Assembly: GCA_964020155.1 (NCBI GenBank)
Contig: OZ026567.1
Span: 2,162,930-2,226,929, forward strand
Origin: Chondrilla cf. caribensis
Taxonomy: Eukaryota > Porifera > Demospongiae > Chondrillida > Chondrillidae
DNA: 64,000 bases
Direction of reading: 5' to 3'
Part shown: positions 21,988 to 33,479 of the stretch, in pieces
Layout: each line of letters opens with the position of its first letter
Position numbering within the stretch: position 1 is the stretch's first letter
Notes under the pieces: generated by a model
What the model was told of the DNA's origin: nothing
The model's database searches: none
Seen by the model: the letters and a program-made list of their open reading frames with translations, nothing else
Program-made: the position numbers and the translations under genes

Positions 21988-22294
21988 TTCAAACTGTCGG
22001 CCATTTAAAATGTCAACCTAAATATTGCATCACTATTACATTATGATTACATCATCGAACTTAATAAGGAGCCTACGGGTCGTTAACACGATAGAAAGTG
22101 AAAATTCATCTCCGTAATCTCGTAAATTCGTTATCATTCACGAAAATTAGTGGGGAAACGCTACTTTGCATGGTACAATATAAACTACCACAATACAATT
22201 TATGATACAATAAACCAGCGATTGTTGAGAAAATTAATGATATCAGGCTAGTTTACATTAGTTATCCGTGGCCAGTGGAAATTGATTGCGAGAA
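21988..22294. promoter_or_regulatory. Shared upstream region of DNAJC19 and the family-1 membrane gene
   Basis: The 307 bases separate two divergent start codons. From about 22071 onward they are duplicated upstream of the second family-1 gene (28155-28384), for instance AAAATTAGTGGGG and CGCTACTTTGCATGGTAC. The duplicated copy therefore kept most of the upstream region while DNAJC19 itself was not copied. No specific factor site is claimed. Confidence 0.5.
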
Positions 22295-23008
22295 ATGATT
22301 CAAAGAAATATACATCTTTTCCTCTGTATCATTTTCGCGCTCAGACCCAACTTCGCTTTTTCTGGTGACAGTAGCGTGCATTCGGAGGACGACGTGTGTT
22401 CAACATACGAACTCTGTGACGATCCAGACCAGCTTCTGCTTGGCGTCTTCAACATTCTTGATAATTACAGAGAACTACACGCAACATTCGACCACATCAA
22501 CCACCGGCCTCCGCCCTACGTCCTGGTGACGTACGCTCTGAATGCTACCACGTTTCCCCTCCCTTGCGACAGTGTTTACGGCAGTGGCATCATACCAGCT
22601 ACGGTGAAGGGGTACAACAAGAACAGTTATCAGCTGGAATCTTGGATTTGGACAACTTCTCCAATCCACGCTGTTGGGAGTCCTTTTACGCTCGTGGAGT
22701 TTGGTCTGTTCACTCCGTGGATAAGCTATGAATTGCTCTTCCCCAGGAAGTCATTCTCTCTGATGTCAATTCATGGTGGTGTCTGCATTGCTCTACCATA
22801 TCAGTTATCCAATGAGCTAAAAACTTACAACTTGGCATCAGTCACATCCAGGGTACGTATGTTGCCTCTCGGTATTGTATTAATCTCCATTATATGCACA
22901 TGCACCTGTTTGTGTACATGCACAAAGCACATGTGCATTTCTCTCGTTTTCATAAGTGCTATAATGATTGTATTGTTTATGGTCCCTGTCCATGGTCCTT
23001 TGTGTGTG

Positions 23009-23065
<57 letters not shown>

Positions 23066-24342
23066 GTGTGTGTGGAGTGTATGTGTGCGTGTGCGCGAGT
23101 GTGTGTGTGTGTGTGTGTGTGTGTCTGTGTGTGTGCGTACGTGTGTACGTATCTGTGTTTGTTCATGTGTGTATGTGCTCGTGCTTGTATATATGGGCAT
23201 GACCTTATGCACCAAATCAAGAACAATAAACACTGCATTGAACATAATAATACCAACACCATGTTTGAATATCAATGCCACACGTCCTAAAGGATAATAT
23301 AATGAAATGAAAGTTAATGTACTTTTGTTTCCTTTTGCAGCTTAGAGGTGCACTGTATGTTAAACGCCTAACACCAGAGTCATTAGCAACTGTTGATGCT
23401 GCTGCGCAATTTGCAGTTACCATGGGAATGACCATTGGAGCCCCAACAGACCTTTTCAATGCCACCTTCCATTTTGAATTAGCTTTCATTTTGCTGGAAA
23501 TCTCAGTAGCCATTCTTGCTATGTACTACTGGGGAGTTATTCTTAAAAGATACTCTGCATATGTTACTTCTCAAGTTGTCATTCCTGAAACAAGAGCTTT
23601 GCTGTGGGGAAGTGTGTTCACTTGTATTTCTATAAATGGCTTGTTGACGATGAAACTGTTACTTGTAACAATTGTCTATGTGCGTAATTTCTTATATCCA
23701 GGTAGAGGTGCCTTGATCTTACTTTTTGTTGTAGTGAACATTTTGGTGTCCTGCCACAATGCAAAAACGACATTACCTCTGTATTCAAGAGTCAGTGTAC
23801 CAAGGTCTTTGCAACTTGTTTTGAACATTCTGACTTTGTGCCAATGCAAAAAGAAAGTGAAAACCTTGCTACAGCTCTACTCTATCTTTCATGTCAGTTA
23901 TTGTATCCCACTTGCTTCTGTTCACTTAGTGGTGACTGTTCTAGCCATCCTACAAGATCCCATGCAAAATGGCATGGAAGTTTTGACCCTTTTTGGTTTA
24001 TTAGTGTCTGGAACAAGCTTATTTGCCATGATTTTGTCTTTCGATCCAATAATGACAATGAATTTCACTCACTTCAAAGAGAGACTCAAGAAGTGTTTAC
24101 AAGTATGTGTCAAGTGGATGTACATTATGTTGGTACTGACAATGTTGACATTCTTTGCAGCTGTAGTCCTTGGCCTAATTTGTTTGGACATTCGTTCCAA
24201 TTTCTATTGTCATTATAAAATCTCCCACTATCTTCGGTACTACCTATCGCCAGTTCTTCTTGGGTTGCTGAGTTGGGTGATACGAGTATATGTGCTCCAT
24301 TTTAAGAACTACTTTGCAAGGAAGATGTCTGATTCGGAATAG
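22295..24342 (+). CDS. Family-1 membrane protein, copy 1: signal peptide, ectodomain, about seven membrane segments
   Basis: Two exons, 22295-22852 and 23341-24342, join in phase 0 (donor AGG/GTACGT, acceptor TTTTGCAG) to give 519 aa. I do not recognise the family. Seen: a signal peptide (about residues 5-24), then an ectodomain of roughly 220 residues with several cysteines (CSTYELC, LPCDS, GGVCIALPY) and NAT glycosylation motifs, then about seven hydrophobic segments. These include FELAFILLEISVAILAMYYW, GALILLFVVVNILVSC, WMYIMLVLTMLTFFAAVVLG and YYLSPVLLGLLSWVIRVYVL. A short cytoplasmic tail ends KMSDSE. A secreted-type N-terminus plus seven spans resembles a receptor layout; that is an inference. 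ATG 22295 is chosen because it opens directly on the signal peptide. A second copy lies at 28385. Confidence 0.85.
23001..23146 (+). repeat. GT microsatellite in intron 1 of family-1 copy 1
   Basis: An imperfect GT tract interrupted by short variants, beginning about 150 bases after the splice donor. The matching tract in copy 2 (29063-29319) is longer. Confidence 0.9.
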
Positions 24343-25501
24343 TTTGAGTTGATTTCTTTTGTGACAATGCATACATGTACCACTAGCCCAGTATTACCAA
24401 ATCCTGCAGTGCAGAATACAGTAATTTGGTGGCTACAATATCAGCAAATTGGAATTGCTTTTTTTGGGTTTGTAACATTTAACCTTTGCACACAATATTT
24501 TATATTAGTAATTGTTATGTAAGCATTTTATATTATGATGCTAGCTGTTATTATAGTATAATGGTACTATATATCTTGCAATCAATTTCATTTCGGTCTG
24601 AATCAGTAGGTATCTGACATGTAAATGCATGAAAATTAATGACCAAATTGCACTTTTGGTTCACTTTGTGCATGCATAATATGTTAATTAACTCCCCATC
24701 ACGGTGTATGATTGTAAGAAGTCGTATACTGCTGTGATCAGGGGATTAACATGAGATCAATTGCAATCGTTCACAGGATTTTAGTCGCAATTGCAATTTA
24801 TTGACAAGTATTTATACCCTATTTATCATGTTATCATATACAGTACACAAATGGTCACCTGATCATCAGAAGCTATTAGCAACAATACAGTGCACACATC
24901 ATTATATACACTGAATAAAATCATGATACTGGAGGCAATAAAATAAATGAGGTTTATACTAATGGAGCCAGGCATGATTGAGTGACATATAGTTAACAAT
25001 CAGATACATATCCATGGTAATATTAAAATTATAGTCCAGCCTCTCTAAGTATGGACACTGCTAGGACCTCTTTATCATTGTTGGATTAGGGAGATGTCTG
25101 TATTATCTAGATTGCAATTGGAATGTACATAAAACACTTTTTACAACTCTATATCCGTGTGGCCATGTTAGGCAGGTGGCCATAAAAGGGAAATGGCTTT
25201 CTGCACGGATTCCGTTGTATAGCATTATAGCTATAGTGTCAGGAAATGAGATTACTGATTACCACAAGTACAGGTTCACCAACATGGATGAGTCATGACT
25301 AGGTTGAAGGTCGGTGAATATTTATTTGAAACAAAAGTCAATGAAGCAAACAAAATCCTCCAAATGATTTATTCTGAACGGAAACCTGCAACAGTTATAG
25401 TTTCAATAAACAACAAGATACACTAACACACATTAATTTTATATTGACATAATAACATATTATTATTGTTTATTAGAATTTTTAAACTATTGAGTAAAGT
25501 T

Positions 25502-25503
<2 letters not shown>

Positions 25504-25537
<34 letters not shown>

Positions 25538-25538
25538 A
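25504..25538 (+). repeat. Short GT microsatellite (35 bp)
   Basis: A perfect GT run, 17 units, between TTATT and CAAAATTGGG. It is the homologous site of the 574-bp tract at 31538-32111. Confidence 0.95.
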
Positions 25539-26105
25539 AAATTGGGTTTCATACTATTATGATGGCAATAATTGTAAACAATATGTCATGGCAATCTATA
25601 ATTATTAAACAGTCCCAAGATGTTTCTGTTTCACCGAGATTCTATATAATTATGTAAACTGTTTTGAAATCAACAGTAAACACAAAATTCTTTGGTATGC
25701 AAACATGAAATTCTGCCATCCCCTGCACTCCAATTACTTGTATGTCTCTTTTAGGTCTAGAAGAAGAGCTTTGCTGAATTTATTAGGTTCAGAGAAGCCA
25801 TTGAGTTCAAATGCTAGTGAAATTTCTTATTCTCGGTGTTTAGCTACTGTCACATGAATCAGGCAGCTATACAGATGCTGGCACCACCACTTGAATAGAA
25901 CCACTTTACTTGAATGGAGCAGTCTACAGACATCAGTCTGTACCTGTGTGTATATACTATTTCAACGTCTGCTACTACACATCTATGCAGATCTCTGCAT
26001 ACTGTAAGAGCTCAGGCAAGCCCCTTCAGACTCTGTCTGAACTGAGATATGTTATAAAGTATAAAGAGCGTTACATACCAGAAGCCAAATTGAAAATAAT
26101 ATCAA

Positions 26106-26110
<5 letters not shown>

Positions 26111-26152
<42 letters not shown>
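26111..26152. repeat. (TA)n microsatellite
   Basis: Perfect TA run of 42 bases just past the end of segmental duplication copy 1. Confidence 0.95.
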
Positions 26153-26156
<4 letters not shown>

Positions 26157-26380
26157 CCTAAAAACCAAATTTGGGTGAGTTAGCAAAGTCCCAAATTTGG
26201 GACACTATTACAACATTCCCGCAAAATCAAAGGATTTCCAGGGAATATATGGGGTCAAAGCTGGCTTTGTTCATGAACAGGTTGTTATTCAGATGGCTAG
26301 CAACTGAAATGTATTACAACATGTCTGAAAAAAATTATCATAACTATTTCGACTGTTCTTTCGGGGGTTCATGTGGATTA

Positions 26381-26622
26381 ATGCACTGAGAATTGTCATG
26401 AACAGGTTCAGTGAACATTCAGTTGATTCTCATCAATCTGCCACCCCTTTATCCACCAAACCTTTTAATCCGCCACAATTTCCCAGTGCCAATATAATGT
26501 ACAAGTACCAATGAATATCCAGTTAATCTGCTAAACTCGTTTATCCACCATATTCTTTGAAAACAAATAGCAGGGATTTAACGAATGTTCACTGAACCTG
26601 TTCATGACAATTCTCAGTGCAT
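26381..26622. mobile_element. Inverted-repeat element with a pogo-like core
   Basis: A 40-base inverted repeat (ATGCACTGAGAATTGTCATG and its inverse) bounds 242 bases. Inside, from 26411 to 26593, is a CAGTGAACATTC-ended core related to the copies at 32671-32829 (minus) and 38133-38307, sharing words such as CTTTATCCACCA and GTACAAGTACCAATGAATAT. It abuts the LINE fragment at 26627. Confidence 0.75.
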
Positions 26623-26626
26623 TATG

Positions 26627-27615
26627 TTGGAGGCCCCATCATGAGATGCCAAGAAGGAGGACGGTGCAAGAATGGTGGCACTCCGAAACCCCAGGCCACC
26701 TGCGTTGACTGAGAGGGTTGCCTGTAGCCAGGATGATTTGACACAGTTAAAGTCTATGTTTGTAATTCTGGAGACTGTAGCCATCAACAGTTGGTCCCAG
26801 GATTAATATTTTAGCAGTGGTGAAGAAAATGCTGGGGACGTTCGCAAGATGTGAAGCAGTTTAGGGATAGAAAATGAGCTGAGTAGGATGGTAATGGCGC
26901 CATGCATTTGTAGATGATGAAGTCGCTCCCCTATCAACTTCAACCTGTGAAGTTGTTTCTCCAAGCAGATAAGCATCACTTCACCGCCTAGTGGGGAACC
27001 AACAAAGTAGCATGGTCGGCCGAACGAACTGCAGATGCATATGTGGAATGGCTGATAGGAGGGTACTTACTTCAGATTTATTATGAGAGATCAGCTCCAA
27101 CTTGTCAACATTGAGGGATAACCCTAAAGCTTGTCCTCGGTCCTTGATTGTCTGAATGTCATCCAGGAGGTCTCCAAAATTACCTCCAATGGTGCCATCA
27201 TCAAGGTAAAAAACATTAAATTCAGAAGACAGGCTGGAAACAAGCTTGTGTGTACCCAAGCATAAGGGCATGGGGCCCAAAGGGTCACCTTGATGTATAC
27301 CTTCGGCTGACAAAATCTGGGCATCTTCCCACATAAGGATAGATGGAGAGCCGTATGCAGAGTGAACAAATGGTAGTAAGTTTGGGATGTGTTCATCAAT
27401 GGCTCTGAGCAGCACATCCCGACGGATGGTATTGAAAGCATTTCGGAAGTCTACCGTTACAACAGCCTTATCAGAGTGTAGGTGCTGAAGGTAAACTCGG
27501 CGTGCATGGACAGCTGCTTCTACCCCTCCAGCAATGCCAGAACCTAGCTGATGTGGAGCCAATAGCTGTGGAATGGTTTGGAGGGCATGGAGGCAGGCAC
27601 ATTTGATAGTGAATA
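26627..27615 (-). mobile_element. LINE (non-LTR) reverse transcriptase fragment, degenerate
   Basis: Minus-strand translation shows RT motifs in order: LLAPHQLGSGIAGGVEAAVH, VVTVDFRNAFNTIRRDVLLR, the GIHQGDPLGP box and the catalytic region FNVFYLDDGT. Beyond 26981 the match continues in other frames (KSSWLQATLSVNAGGLGFRS near the 3' end), so the frame is broken. Neither a 5' endonuclease nor the C-terminal domain remains. It appears to be the same LINE class as the fragment at 42868-44100. It lies between the two family-1 copies. Confidence 0.8.
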
Positions 27616-27752
27616 ATAATAATAACAACAATAACAACAACAGCATGCAAGAAAGACATAACCTAATCTACAAAAGCTGTCTCATCCAAAAATGGGATGT
27701 TGGGGATGGGAAGGGAACCGAGCACTGAAGAGGCAAATGGCAAGAGGCAAAG

Positions 27753-27753
<1 letters not shown>

Positions 27754-27790
<37 letters not shown>

Positions 27791-27800
27791 TTATTATTAT
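27754..27800. repeat. (ATT)n microsatellite
   Basis: TTA triplet repeat of about 45 bases with one interruption. Confidence 0.9.
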
Positions 27801-27814
27801 AATTATCATAATTA

Positions 27815-28155
27815 TTGTTCATACGAATTGGAATCAATAGTGGAGCTGGTGTTATGGTATAATTAAATTGAGCATTTCAAATTACTTTGGTGTCCCAAAT
27901 CATCCCATTTACCCTTCGGTTTGTGAGGAACACAGCATTAAGAAAATGGGAAGGCTGCCAGGTTGCTCTGGTGGCTTCATGGCTCAGTGGCTATATGGCA
28001 GCTACAGTCACAACCTGGGTTCGAGTCCGCGTTGCCGGTTTTTCTCTCTTCTCCTTTCTCCCCGGGCAGGTTGGGTTCCAATGCACTTCTATAATAATAT
28101 GTAGGATTGTACTTAATCGATAAAGTATTTATTTGTCATATCCTTCATTGCAATC
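27815..28155 (+). pseudogene. Fragment of a family-2 gene (intron 1 to exon 2 boundary), interrupted by a SINE
   Basis: Positions 27815-27945 match intron 1 of the family-2 gene at about 34340-34440 (CATACGAATTGGAA, TCAATAGTGGAGCTGGT, CTGGTGTCCCAAATCATCC). Positions 28090-28150 match the end of that intron up to its acceptor (AATATGTAGGATTGTA...TTTTCATTGCA). A SINE lies between. No coding sequence follows; the duplicated family-1 block starts at about 28155 instead. Confidence 0.7.
27955..28085 (+). mobile_element. tRNA-derived SINE
   Basis: A polymerase III box A (TGGCTCAGTGG, 27980-27990) and a perfect box B (GGTTCGAGTCC, 28018-28028) lie 27 bases apart. The surrounding sequence does not fold into a tRNA cloverleaf: the acceptor and T-arm do not pair. 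It is inserted in the family-2 fragment above. Exact ends and target duplication are unclear. Confidence 0.75.
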
Positions 28156-28384
28156 CTACGGGCCCTTTCACACGGCAGAAAGTGAAAATTAATCTCTGTG
28201 ATCTTCAAAACCCGATATCATCAATATGAAAATTAGTGGGGTAACGCTACTTTGCATGGTACGATATGAACTACCGCGATCACATACAACCAAAACACAA
28301 GAAATTTCGACGAGTGTTGAGAAATAATGATATCAGGCTAGTTTACATTAGTTATCCGTGGCCAGTGGAAATTGATTGCGAGAA

Positions 28385-29060
28385 ATGATTCAAAGAAATA
28401 TACATCTTTTCCTCTGTATCATTTTCGCGCTCAGACTCAACTTCGCTTTTTCTGGTGACAGTAGCGTGCAATCGGAGGACGACGTATGTTCAACATACGA
28501 ACTCTGTGACGATCCAGACCAGCTTCTGCTTGGCGTCTTCAACATTCTTGATAATTGCAGAGAACTACACGCAACATTCGACCACATCAACCACCGGCCT
28601 CCGCCCTACGTCCTGGTGACGTACGCTCTGAATGCTACCACGTTTCCCCTCCCTTGCGACAGTGTTTACGGCAGTGGGATCATACCGGCTACAGTGAAGG
28701 GGTACAACAAAAACAGTTACCAGCTGGAATCTTGGATTTGGACAACTTCTCCAATCCACGCTGTTGCGAGTCCTTTTACGCTCGTGGAGTTTGGTCTGTT
28801 CACTCCGTGGATAAGCTATGAATTGCTCTTCCCCAGGAAGTCATTCTCTCTGATGTCAGTTCATGGTGGTGTCTGCATTGCTCTACCATATCAGTTATCC
28901 AATGAGCTAAAAACTTACAACTTGGCATCAGTCACATCCAGGGTACGTATGTTGCCTCTCAGTATTGTATTTAATTTAATCTCCATCATATGCGCATGTA
29001 CCTGTTTGTGTACATGTACAAAGCACATGTGCATTTCTCTCGTGTGTTTTTGTGTGCATA

Positions 29061-29144
<84 letters not shown>

Positions 29145-29146
29145 TG

Positions 29147-29216
<70 letters not shown>

Positions 29217-29218
29217 TG

Positions 29219-29278
<60 letters not shown>

Positions 29279-29291
29279 TGTGTGTGTGTAC

Positions 29292-29325
<34 letters not shown>

Positions 29326-30528
29326 ACATGTGTACATATCTGTGTTTGTGTATGTGTGTGCTCGTATTTGTATTATACATGAGCATGACCTTATGCACCA
29401 GATCAAGAACATACAGTAAACACTGCATTGAATATAATACCAACACCATGTTTGAATGTAAATGCCACACGTCCTAAAGGATAATATTGAAGTAAAATTG
29501 AATGTACTTTTTGTTTCCTTTTGCAGCTTAGAGGTGCACTGTATGTTAAACGTCTAACACCAGAGTCATTAGCAACTGTTGATGCTGCTGCACAATTTGC
29601 AGTTACCATGGGAATGACCATTGGAGCCCCAACAGACCTTTTCAATGCCACCTTCCATTTTGAATTAGCTTTCATTTTGCTGGAAATCTCAGTAGCCATT
29701 CTTGCTATGTACTACTGGGGAGTTATTCTTAAAAGATACTCTGCATATGTTACTTCTCAAGTTGTCATTCCTGAAACGAGAGCTTTGCTGTGGGGAAGTG
29801 TGTTCACTTGTATATTTATAAACTGGTGGTTGACAGTGAAACTGTTACTTGTGACAATTGTCTATGTGCGTAATTTCTTATATCCAGGTAGAGGTGCCTT
29901 GATCTTACTTTTTGTTGTAGTGAACATTTTGGTGTCCTGCCATAATGCAAAAACGACATTACCTCTGTATTCAAGAGTCAGTGTACCAAGGTCTTTGCAA
30001 CTTGTTTTGAACATTCTGACTTTGTGCCAATGCAAAAAGAAAGTGAAAACCTTGCTACAGCTCTACTCTATCTTTCATGTCAGTTATTGTATCCCACTTG
30101 CTTCTGTTCACTTAGTGGTGACTGTTCTAGCCATCCTACTAGATCCCATGCAAAATGGCATTGGAGTTTTGACCCTTTTCGGTATATTATTGTCTGGAAC
30201 AAGCTTATTTGCCATGATTTTGTCTTTCGATCCAATAATGACATTGAATTTCACTCACTTCAAAGAGAGACTCAAGAAGTGTTTACAAGTATGTGTCAAG
30301 TGGATGTACATTATGTTGGTACTGACAATGTTATCATTCTTTGCAGCTGTAGTCTTTGGCCTTGTTTGCTTGGACATTCGTTCCAATTTTTATTGTCATT
30401 ATAAAATCTCCCACTATCTTCGGTACTACCTATCGCCAGTTCTTCTTGGGTTGCTGAGTTGGGTGATACGAGTATATGTGCTCCATTTTAAGAACTACTT
30501 TGCAAGGAAGATGTCTGATTCGGAATAG
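28385..30528 (+). CDS. Family-1 membrane protein, copy 2
   Basis: Exons 28385-28942 and 29527-30528, the same phase and junctions as copy 1, give 519 aa. It differs from copy 1 at only a small number of residues, for instance in the second membrane segment (FINWWLTVKLL against SINGLLTMKLL) and around the fifth (GIGVLTLFGILLSGTSLFAM). Signal peptide, ectodomain cysteines, NAT glycosylation motifs and about seven spans are all kept, with no stop or frameshift, so both copies look functional. Its upstream region is the copied part of the DNAJC19/family-1 intergenic region. Function is unknown; a receptor or transporter role is inference only. Confidence 0.85.
29063..29319 (+). repeat. GT microsatellite in intron 1 of family-1 copy 2
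   Basis: About 257 bases of GT repeat with CGCGTGTTAGT and ACGT interruptions that themselves recur, suggesting internal duplication of a block of about 70 bases. Confidence 0.9.
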
Positions 30529-31534
30529 TTTGAGTTGATTTCTTTTGTGACAATGCGTAAATGTACCACTAGGCCAGTATTACCAAATCCTGCAGTGCAG
30601 AATGCAGCAATTGGGTGGCTAACATATCAGCATGTTGGTATTACTTTTTTGGGTTTCTAACATTAGACCTTTGCATACAATATTATGTAATTTTTATGTA
30701 AACATTTTATATTATGATGCTACCTGTTGTTATAGTATGGTACTATAATATCCTGCAATCAATTTCATTTCGGTCTAAATCAGTAGATATCTGACATGTA
30801 AAATGCATGAAAATTAATGACCAAATTGCACTTTTGGTTCACTTTGCGCATGCATACTATGTGAATCAACTTACACAAACTGTCACCTGATCATAGAAAA
30901 CTATTAGCAACAAAACCGTGCACACATCATTATATACATTGAATAATATATTCTACTGGAGACAATATGAAACAAATGAGATAATACTAATGAATGCAGG
31001 CATGATTACTACCACGCAGAGTGACATATAGTTAACAATCAGATATACATATACATAGGAATATCAATTAGTACAGTCCAGCCTCTCTACTGCTGGACCT
31101 CTGTATCATTGTTTGATTAGGGAGATGTCTGTATTATCTAGATTGCAATTAGAATGTATATAAAAACAATTTTTACAACTCAATCTGCGTGGCCATTTTA
31201 GGCAAGTGAGATGGCTCTCTGCACGATCCGTTGTATAGCATTATAGCTATAGTGTCAGGAAATGAGATTACAGATTGCCACAAGTACAGGTTTACCGACA
31301 TGGATCAGTCATGACTAGGTTGAAGGTCGGTGAATATTTATTTGAAACAAGTCAATGAAGCAAACAAAACACTCCAAATGATTTATTCTGAATGGAAACC
31401 TGCAACAGCTATGGTTTCAATAAACAACAAGATATATATACAAACACACATTCATATTGAGTCAGACATAACATACCATATACATATAGCATATTATTGT
31501 TTTATAGAATTTTTAAACTATTGGGGAGAGTTAT

Positions 31535-32112
<578 letters not shown>

Positions 32113-32670
32113 AAAATTTGGTTTCGTATACTGCATGAAGGCAATTATTATTGTAAACACATTCTGAAATATGTCATGAAAATCTATATATAGCAGTCCC
32201 TGGATGTTTCTGTTTTACCGAGATTCTATGTAAACTGTTTTGAAATCAACAGTAAACACACAATTCTTTGGTATGCAAACATGAAATTCTACTATTTCCC
32301 AAACTCCAATTACTTGTATGTCTCTTTTAGGTCTAGTAGAAGAGCTTTGCTGAATTTATTAGGTTCAGAGAAGCCATCGAGTTCAAACTCTAGTAAAATT
32401 TCTTATTCTCGGTGTTTAGCTACTGTAACATGAATCAGGCAGCTATACAGATGCTGGCACCACCACTTAAATAGAACCACTTTACTTGAATAGAGCAGTC
32501 TACAAACATCAGTCAGTACCTGTGTGTACTATTTCAACGTCTGCTACTACATACACACCTATGCAGATCTCTGCACACTGTAAGAGCTCAGGCAAGTCCC
32601 TTCAGACTCTGTCTGAACTAAGATATATTATACAGTATAACGAGCGTTACATACCGGAAGCTACATTTCA

Positions 32671-32829
32671 TGTTAAAGAATATGGTGGGTTAATGAGTTT
32701 GGCAGCTTAACTCGATATTCACTGGTACCTGTACATTATTTTGATACTGGGAAATTGTGGCAGATTAAAAAGCTTGGCGGATAAAGGGGTACATGGCAGA
32801 TTAATGAGAATCAACTGAATGTTCACTGA
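32671..32829 (-). mobile_element. Pogo-like MITE copy, truncated
   Basis: Reverse-oriented relative of the cores at 26411-26593 and 38133-38307, ending at CTGAATGTTCACTGA. The other terminus seems lost at the junction with the segmental duplication. Confidence 0.6.
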
Positions 32830-33479
32830 TAAAACCTGGTAAATGTTATTAGAAGGCTCAGTTAAGACTTAATGAGAATTTAACCATCAAATTGTGATGC
32901 TTATAACTCCTCAACCTCCAATATGAAGAATTTTGTTTCCTCGATGTCAAGACTCTTTTGGTCATTGGTGCCTTAAACAGAGACTGTTGTGGCTACCCAG
33001 ATCCTCTAGAAATTTGACAGTTTCTCGATAATAGCCATAGAATCCTAATGGTTTCCTAGTCACCTTTGAGGTGTAAATTAATTTGCAATGTCTTTTTTGT
33101 TGGACCATTCTATCCCTTCTTCACCCAAGTAATTCAACCTTGTGTAGCCTATAGCTAGGCAATCTTAGACATAGATAGATATCTATATGCATAATAATAA
33201 TTATTATTATATAGGGGAAATTGGAGCTCATATGCTTATAACTCCAACTGAATGCTTTTGTGGACGTGGTCTTTGTACAATAATATTATCACAAAGCATC
33301 ACAAATGCATTCTAATGATACCAAAATGTGAAATGGACGGAACACACGCACATTGGCCCTATGAGGCAAGTATGGTTAGGAATATTAAAAAATGGCAGAA
33401 TTCATGTGTATCTCACTGGTATCCCATTGTCGCGTGATATCATTACGAGACGTGCAACCTTTTCAAATACGGCGTAGAC

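Larger units (their letters stand above)
22071..26086 (+). repeat. Segmental duplication, copy 1 (about 4.0 kb)
   Basis: Homology to 28155-32665 covers the upstream region, both exons and intron of the family-1 gene, and about 1.7 kb of downstream sequence, to the shared GAGCGTTACATACC near the end. Copy 1 has an extra segment of about 130 bases (24690-24830). The microsatellites differ greatly in length between copies. Confidence 0.88.
24343..26380. other. 3' flank of family-1 copy 1, no gene seen
   Basis: Up to 26086 this is homologous to the flank of copy 2. It holds a (GT)17 tract at 25504-25538 and a (TA) tract at 26111-26152. An acceptor-like CTCTTTTAG at 25746-25754 opens into a short frame ending at 25855 that is also open in copy 2; no donor could be matched to it, so it is not called as an exon. 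Confidence 0.6.

Noticed and set aside
27957..28040. Functional tRNA gene
   Set aside because: Box A and box B are present, but the acceptor stem and T-arm do not pair, so a tRNA-derived SINE is the better call.
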